From positions 1-64,000 of the forward strand of contig JAPQWV010001383.1 in the NCBI GenBank assembly GCA_027422505.1: a DNA stretch of 64,000 bases, read 5' to 3'. This document shows positions 59,424-64,000 of this stretch, piece by piece (the first letter of the stretch is position 1; every line of letters starts with the position of its first letter). This stretch comes from Craterostigma plantagineum. Taxonomy: Eukaryota; Streptophyta; Magnoliopsida; Lamiales; Linderniaceae. The notes beneath the pieces are model-generated. The model was not told the DNA's origin and ran no database searches. It worked only from the letters and a program-made list of their open reading frames with translations. Position numbers and translations under genes: made by a program.

Positions 59424-62400
59424 TCAAAAAATACATATCGTCAAAAACTTTCGAAACAACGCAATTTTATAATCGTCCAAAGCGTAGATATCATCTTTGT
59501 TACCGATCAACAAAGACATAGCCGCCCTAAGTATGTATATACCACACTCTCCGCTGCTCGAAAAATAGAACAATTTCAGGTTTAAGAAAATAAGAAAATA
59601 AGAAAGTGAGAAAATAAGAAAATTACCTCAGGACTTGTTGAGGGAACTCGGGGCACCGCACCCAAGCAAACTTCTCCACGGTATTTTGCTCCACACCTAC
59701 GTGTTGAAGCATAAGAGGTATCAATTGGGCCGTCGAGGAACGGCTTCATGAACCTCAAGTCCGAAATCGCTTTTGCGGTCGGAATCCAAAACGAGGATGT
59801 CCCTCTCCTTGAACAGAGCGACGAGGAGCACCCAATGGCTTCTAAACGCCAATGGGATGACGGCCACATCCGCTTGGCTCCAGTGAAGCGACGGTTTGTT
59901 GCCGTACATCGCATTGATCTCTCCCGTGGTGAATTGCTCGAACGAGGATATGTCCCACGGTCGCGGTTTGGCGGACTCATACTTGACTGCATGTGCGAAA
60001 TTCGTGTTCATGTACGCGATTCGCTCCTCATGCACGCATTTTTCTTGCAGCGCCATAAACCCGTTGAATGCCTCGTTGACGTGCTGCAATAATAGCATAT
60101 AATGTTATTAAACGAAATAATTAGAACATATTTAGCAAAAAACACACATACCTCGTCCGAGATCCACACTTTCGGAGTAGACAGATCGGCAAAGAATTTC
60201 TTGTCGAACGACGCGTTGAGCATTCCTGCCCATTCATCCTTTTCGCCCATTCTTGCCACCTCCACCTCGACGGCATCCCAATTCTTCACCCTCTCACCAA
60301 TGATCTGCTCTATCTGCGTTCGGCGTTGTATTGTAGCGCGAGGCGTCGAATCGGGCGTCGGTGTATACGGACTCGAAAGCAGCTTCGACTTCTTCTTTGC
60401 ACGTTCAACCCTTGGTCGTTTTTTGCTCTTCGCCGCGGCGGCCCTCTCCGCCTCCTCGGCCGCCGCTTTCTTCGCCGCGGCCCTCTCCGCCGCCGCCTTT
60501 TCCGATGTCGCCTCCGCCGCGGCCCCTTCTGCCGCCGCCGTCTCCGCCGCGGCCCTCTCCGTCGGTGCCGCTTCCGCCGCGGCCCTCTCCGCCGGCACCG
60601 CTTCCGCCGCCGCCCTCTCCGCCGCCGCCGCTCCCGCCGCGGCCCTCTCCGCCGCCACGGCCGCAGCCTCCATCATATCTATATCCATCTCGTCCTCCAT
60701 CTCCACATTCTCACCCCCGTGCTCCCGACTCCCCTTCACGTTCTGCGAATGACGAGGCGAAGGAGGAGGCGAAGGCGGCGGCATGTCCCGACTCCACATC
60801 AGCGGCGAATGAGGAGGCGAAGGAGGCGGCATGTCCCGATCGTAGCTCCTCGTAATATCCCACACCATTGTCGGCGTCAGGCCCTCAAGGGCTACAAAAT
60901 TAGAGTATTACGTTGGATTTACGTAATATCAATATAATCTTATAAAATAAACATTAAGTAAGACATACCTTGGAGCACGATCGAGCGTATCCCTAATCTC
61001 CGCCCGCATATCCCGTACATTGCCTTGCAGCCTGTCCATTCTTCTATCGAAATGGGCGATTATTGAGCCGGAAGGAGGAGGAGACGGCCTCAGAGGAGAA
61101 GACCTCGAAGGAGACGGCCTCGGAGGAGGAGACGGCCTCGGAGGAGACGGAGCAAGCCGATGCTGGGTGCAGTAGACCGACAGCCCATTAAGAAGATGCT
61201 CTACTATCCCTGGGCTACGGCATCATGCCTGCTGCCACAAAAGCCGGCGACCGTGCGGAACCTTGAATCGGCTTCAGCATCGGTCGGTGTAAGGCAACAC
61301 CGCACGTCCTGTGTATTTGTACAATTTAGAAAACGCAATCTAAATAAATCCATATTATTAATAAATATATATATATATATACTTACATCCATCGCCACGG
61401 CACCGAATGCACGCTCGACCTCTTGCCATCCCGGAGCAGAGCTCTTGCCGTAAAATGTGGTCTTCCAATGGCACATCCGGGGTATCGGGAGCCTTTCGCC
61501 GCGTTTTCTCACGACGAATTCCTGCCCGACTGTCGGCCAGCACTCGTACGCCAGAACCTAATAAAAGATAGTAAACATAAGTTAAAATAAATATAATATG
61601 TCTTAAATAATGCAAAACTAATTACCTGAAGCGGCATGACGAAGCCGCTAATATCGAACGTTGTTTTGATTATTCCCTTCGATGTCATATCCATGTGCTT
61701 CCCCAAGAGGACTTTGTTCAGACCATAAATGACCTCCTCGAATGATATCCTTCCCCAAGGATATTCGTTGAAGCGGTCGAAGTCCTCCACCAGACGGAGC
61801 CACTCCTCCGCTCCCCTAGCACCCCAGCGGCAAAATAAAGGGCCGCAATCTTCAATTTCTCAGGATTCACGCCCGAGTCTCCACCGGCATCACGAATCAT
61901 GCCCGCGACTTTCCTTTCCAAATCTTCATAATATATAACGGACTTGTCTACGAGCCATAAACCAAACGTTAGTTTTTGAAATCAAAGTAAAAAAAGAATC
62001 AAAATGATAAAAATAAATAGGATTAATACCAGGCCAATGCCTCGCCGCAAACTCGTTCGATGACGGTATCTCCGACTCGTTAGCGCCACAGTCGAGGCCC
62101 GTGAGTAGGCAATACTCGACCAATGAAAATCTTAATGGTCGCCCACGAACGACCATCCAGAACTCCTTCGACTCCGGCATATACTCCACCTGCCGGCTCA
62201 TCAAAAACCACAGGATCTTGTTCGAGTTGTAGTGGTCTCGGGCCACCTTAATTAGATTCCCGAACTGAGTCCGTCTGACCATCTCCTCCTCGTTCAAAAG
62301 GGTATGGATGCGTTCGCATACCGTCATGTAGTGCGAGTTCAGAGTGAGGATGGCATGGTAGAAATTTTCTGCCGGTAACTTCGTCGGAAAATAGATCTGA

Positions 62401-62776
62401 AAATGCAAAAAAAAAATGAAAAACAATGAAAACTGACTGTTATTCGAGTAAATTATTCGAGTAAAAGGTCCTCGAATACGCAAAACAGTTATTCGAACCC
62501 TAATTACTCGAATAATAACTCGGAAAAGCGGCGAAAACGATTTTCAAAAAAATCCGACCGATTACGACGTCTGCCCAACGATATAACATCAAAACCATCG
62601 GTTTAACGCTGGAAACGAAAGATCTAATCAAGAAATACGTTTGACCAATTCGATTTAACAAAAACCCAAAACTCGACAAAAAAACTCACCGTGGCTCTAC
62701 CGGCGTCGATTTGCTCATCCACCCGGTTACGTTGAGGTGCGTAAGGCTCCGATGAACTCGTTTTTCTTTTCGTCAT
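59424..62776 (-). pseudogene. DUF1985-Ulp1 cysteine protease gene (right arm), less damaged copy
   Basis: Same exon layout as 10604-14003, from ATG at 62776 to TGA at 59424. It keeps the frame at two places where the left copy lost a base: near 61860 (codons ..NPEKLK.. read through) and near 60719, so the Pro-rich and Ala-rich exon is open for about 240 codons (60868-60152). It still has the three shared frameshifts (about 61817, 61210 and 59737), so it too appears unable to encode the whole protein. DUF1985 motifs and the Ulp1 His, Asp, Gln and Cys are all present. Whether the shared breaks are bypassed by splicing cannot be judged without transcripts. Confidence 0.8.
60423..60690 (-). repeat. 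Ala/Glu codon repeat in the Ulp1 gene (right arm)
   Basis: Shorter allele of the repeat at 12700-13010; missing blocks correspond to AERAAAE and ERATVEKADA-like units. Confidence 0.8.
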
Positions 62777-63237
62777 TGATGATTATGCTTGGTTTTGTGT
62801 ACGAATTTTTTGAGTTAGGGCTTTGGTTCGAAGATTTATCGCGAGAGAATTAGGTTTTCGAGTTATTTGTGTCTAATTTATTTTCCGAGCTTTATGAAAT
62901 ACGTTTTATTCGAGTAATGTATTCGAGTTTATTATTCGAGTTGTAACTCGAAAAATTAACTCGTAAGTTACTCGAATAAGGGTACTTTTTTGGTTTAAAT
63001 TTTCTGAATGTTATTCGAGTTAATGTATCACTTCGAAATATTATTCGAGTTTCTCTTTTAACTCGAATAAAGTCGTATAGTTTTTTCTTTTAATAAATCT
63101 GATAAGCTGTTATTCGAGTATTTTAATCGAGTCTTCTGTTCACTCGAATAAAACTCGGTTAACTTTTCGCTTTTAATGAGTCGAATTAACCTGCTTAACC
63201 AGTTTTTTAGTAAGGGTATTTCTGTTATTTGACAACC
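62777..63237. repeat. Subterminal ACTCGAATAA/TTATTCGAGT repeats (right arm)
   Basis: Mirror of 10142-10603. Confidence 0.65.
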
Positions 63238-63358
63238 GTTCCTCTTTTTTTAAAACCAAATAGAATCGTTCCTCTTTTTTTAAATTTCGCGAAGAGAAGA
63301 CGGAGGAAAAGGGGGAAGAACAAACGGATCGATCGCCGGCGAGGAACAATAGAGAAAG

Positions 63359-64000
63359 ATGTTTCTCTTGGACTGGTTTTACGGGGTGCTAGCGTCCCTC
63401 GGCCTATGGCAGAAAGAGGCTAAAATCTTGTTTCTCGGCCTTGATAATGCCGGAAAAACTACCCTTCTTCACATGCTCAAGGACGAGGTTCACCTTTTTG
63501 TTTATTTTTATGTGTCGGCTTACTTATAGATTTCATGGGTGCTTGGATCGGTGGATCTAATTTGAATTTTGGTTTGATACAGAGATTAGTTCAGCATCAG
63601 CCGACGCAGTATCCTACCTCGGAGGAGCTGAGTATTGGCAAAATTAAATTCAAGGCTTTTGATTTGGGAGGACATCAGATCGCACGCAGAGTGTGGAAGG
63701 ATTATTACGCCAAGGTCCTAAATATAGTGAATTGTTTTATTCTTATCCATTTGTGTTCTTACTTTAGTCATCTGTTGATATATGAAGTTTATGTGCTTAT
63801 AGTTTCCATTTTGGAACTGGGCTGAAGCTTTAGGTGTTTGGATTCTATCAGTTGCGAAACAATTCATCTCTTTGGTTGATGATAAGTGTCTGTCTTCGGT
63901 CATTCATACAACTCTCGTTAAGGTTACATTAGTTGACAGATACTGATGATAAATTTGAAAAGGAAACTAAATAACTGGTTTATATGAGTCAGCAGAAGAA
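63359..64000 (+). CDS. SAR1: SAR1 small GTPase, second copy, cut by window end
   Basis: Exon 1 (63359-63487) and exon 2 (63583-63714) encode residues 1-87, the same as in the copy at 8827-10020, including the membrane helix, GLDNAGKT and DLGGHQ. Splice sites are intact. Intron 2 is still running at the last base. By the arm's symmetry exon 3 should begin near 64232, outside the window, so completeness is unproven. The two SAR1 copies face away from each other across the inverted repeat and share the same transposon-bounded upstream region. Confidence 0.93.

Larger units (their letters stand above)
46477..63284. mobile_element. Nested Ulp1-carrying DNA-transposon-like element (right arm)
   Basis: Mirror of 10095-27045, with candidate inverted termini at 46477-46521 and 63238-63284. 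On the SAR1 side the outer motif reads GTTCCTCTTTTTTTAAA twice, slightly more regular than in the left arm. Confidence 0.6.
44873..64000. repeat. Right arm of giant inverted repeat, continues past window
   Basis: Reverse complement of 9379-28653. Similarity is still perfect at the last base of the window (..ATGAGTCAGCAGAAGAA against 9379 onward), inside SAR1 intron 2. Confidence 0.95.

Noticed and set aside
9379..64000. Chloroplast inverted repeat
   Set aside because: There are no rRNA, tRNA or plastid genes; the content is nuclear SAR1 and transposons.

Overview
The window is nuclear DNA of a flowering plant, most likely a eudicot. The reasons are a spliced SAR1 GTPase gene of plant type, a PADRE (DUF4228) plant-specific gene, Ty1/copia and Ty3/gypsy LTR retrotransposons primed by initiator tRNA-Met, a hAT-like element, and a DUF1985-Ulp1 gene of the kind plant DNA transposons carry. 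No lineage below this can be named from sequence alone. Nearly all of the 64 kb is mobile DNA; only two cellular genes are seen (PADRE and SAR1, the latter twice).

The main architecture is a very large inverted repeat. Bases 9379-28653 reappear reverse-complemented at 44873-64000. Paired coordinates sum to about 73,380 on the outer part and about 73,522 on the inner part. The right arm runs off the window, so the true arm is longer than 19.1 kb. The spacer is 16.2 kb. Each arm, from outside in, holds: SAR1 (pointing outward), a short 5' leader, a roughly 17 kb nested transposon complex, and about 1.6 kb of unclassified DNA. The complex is a DUF1985-Ulp1-carrying DNA-transposon-like host with ACTCGAATAA subterminal repeats. 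A 9.7 kb non-autonomous gypsy element (TSD GTTAA) and a 2.2 kb copia-type solo LTR (TSD CGTGG) have inserted into it.

Region by region: 1-3047, internally deleted copia element; 3144-3733, PADRE gene on the minus strand; 4230-4888 and 8076-8115, degenerate tandem repeat; 4897-7120, small LTR-gag-LTR copia element; 8827-10020, SAR1; 10095-27045, nested complex of the left arm; 28657-31396, gypsy-type solo LTR carrying a 665 bp hAT-like element (TSD ATTGGGCC); 31397-35305, minisatellite and remnant of another LTR element; 35306-44811, full-length copia element (LTRs about 2.0 kb, TSD GAAAA) on the minus strand with a frameshifted polyprotein; 44873-64000, right arm.

The nesting gives a relative history. 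The Ulp1 gene was already frameshifted, and the gypsy and copia solo LTR were already in place, before the inverted duplication, because both arms carry them with the same target-site duplications. The elements in the spacer cannot be ordered against the duplication from sequence alone. Differences between arms are small indels: a 47 bp net change in an Ala-codon repeat, an 87 bp net change in one gypsy LTR, and two 1 bp changes in the Ulp1 gene. The duplication is therefore recent, or the two arms are two haplotypes wrongly joined; long reads across the spacer would decide.
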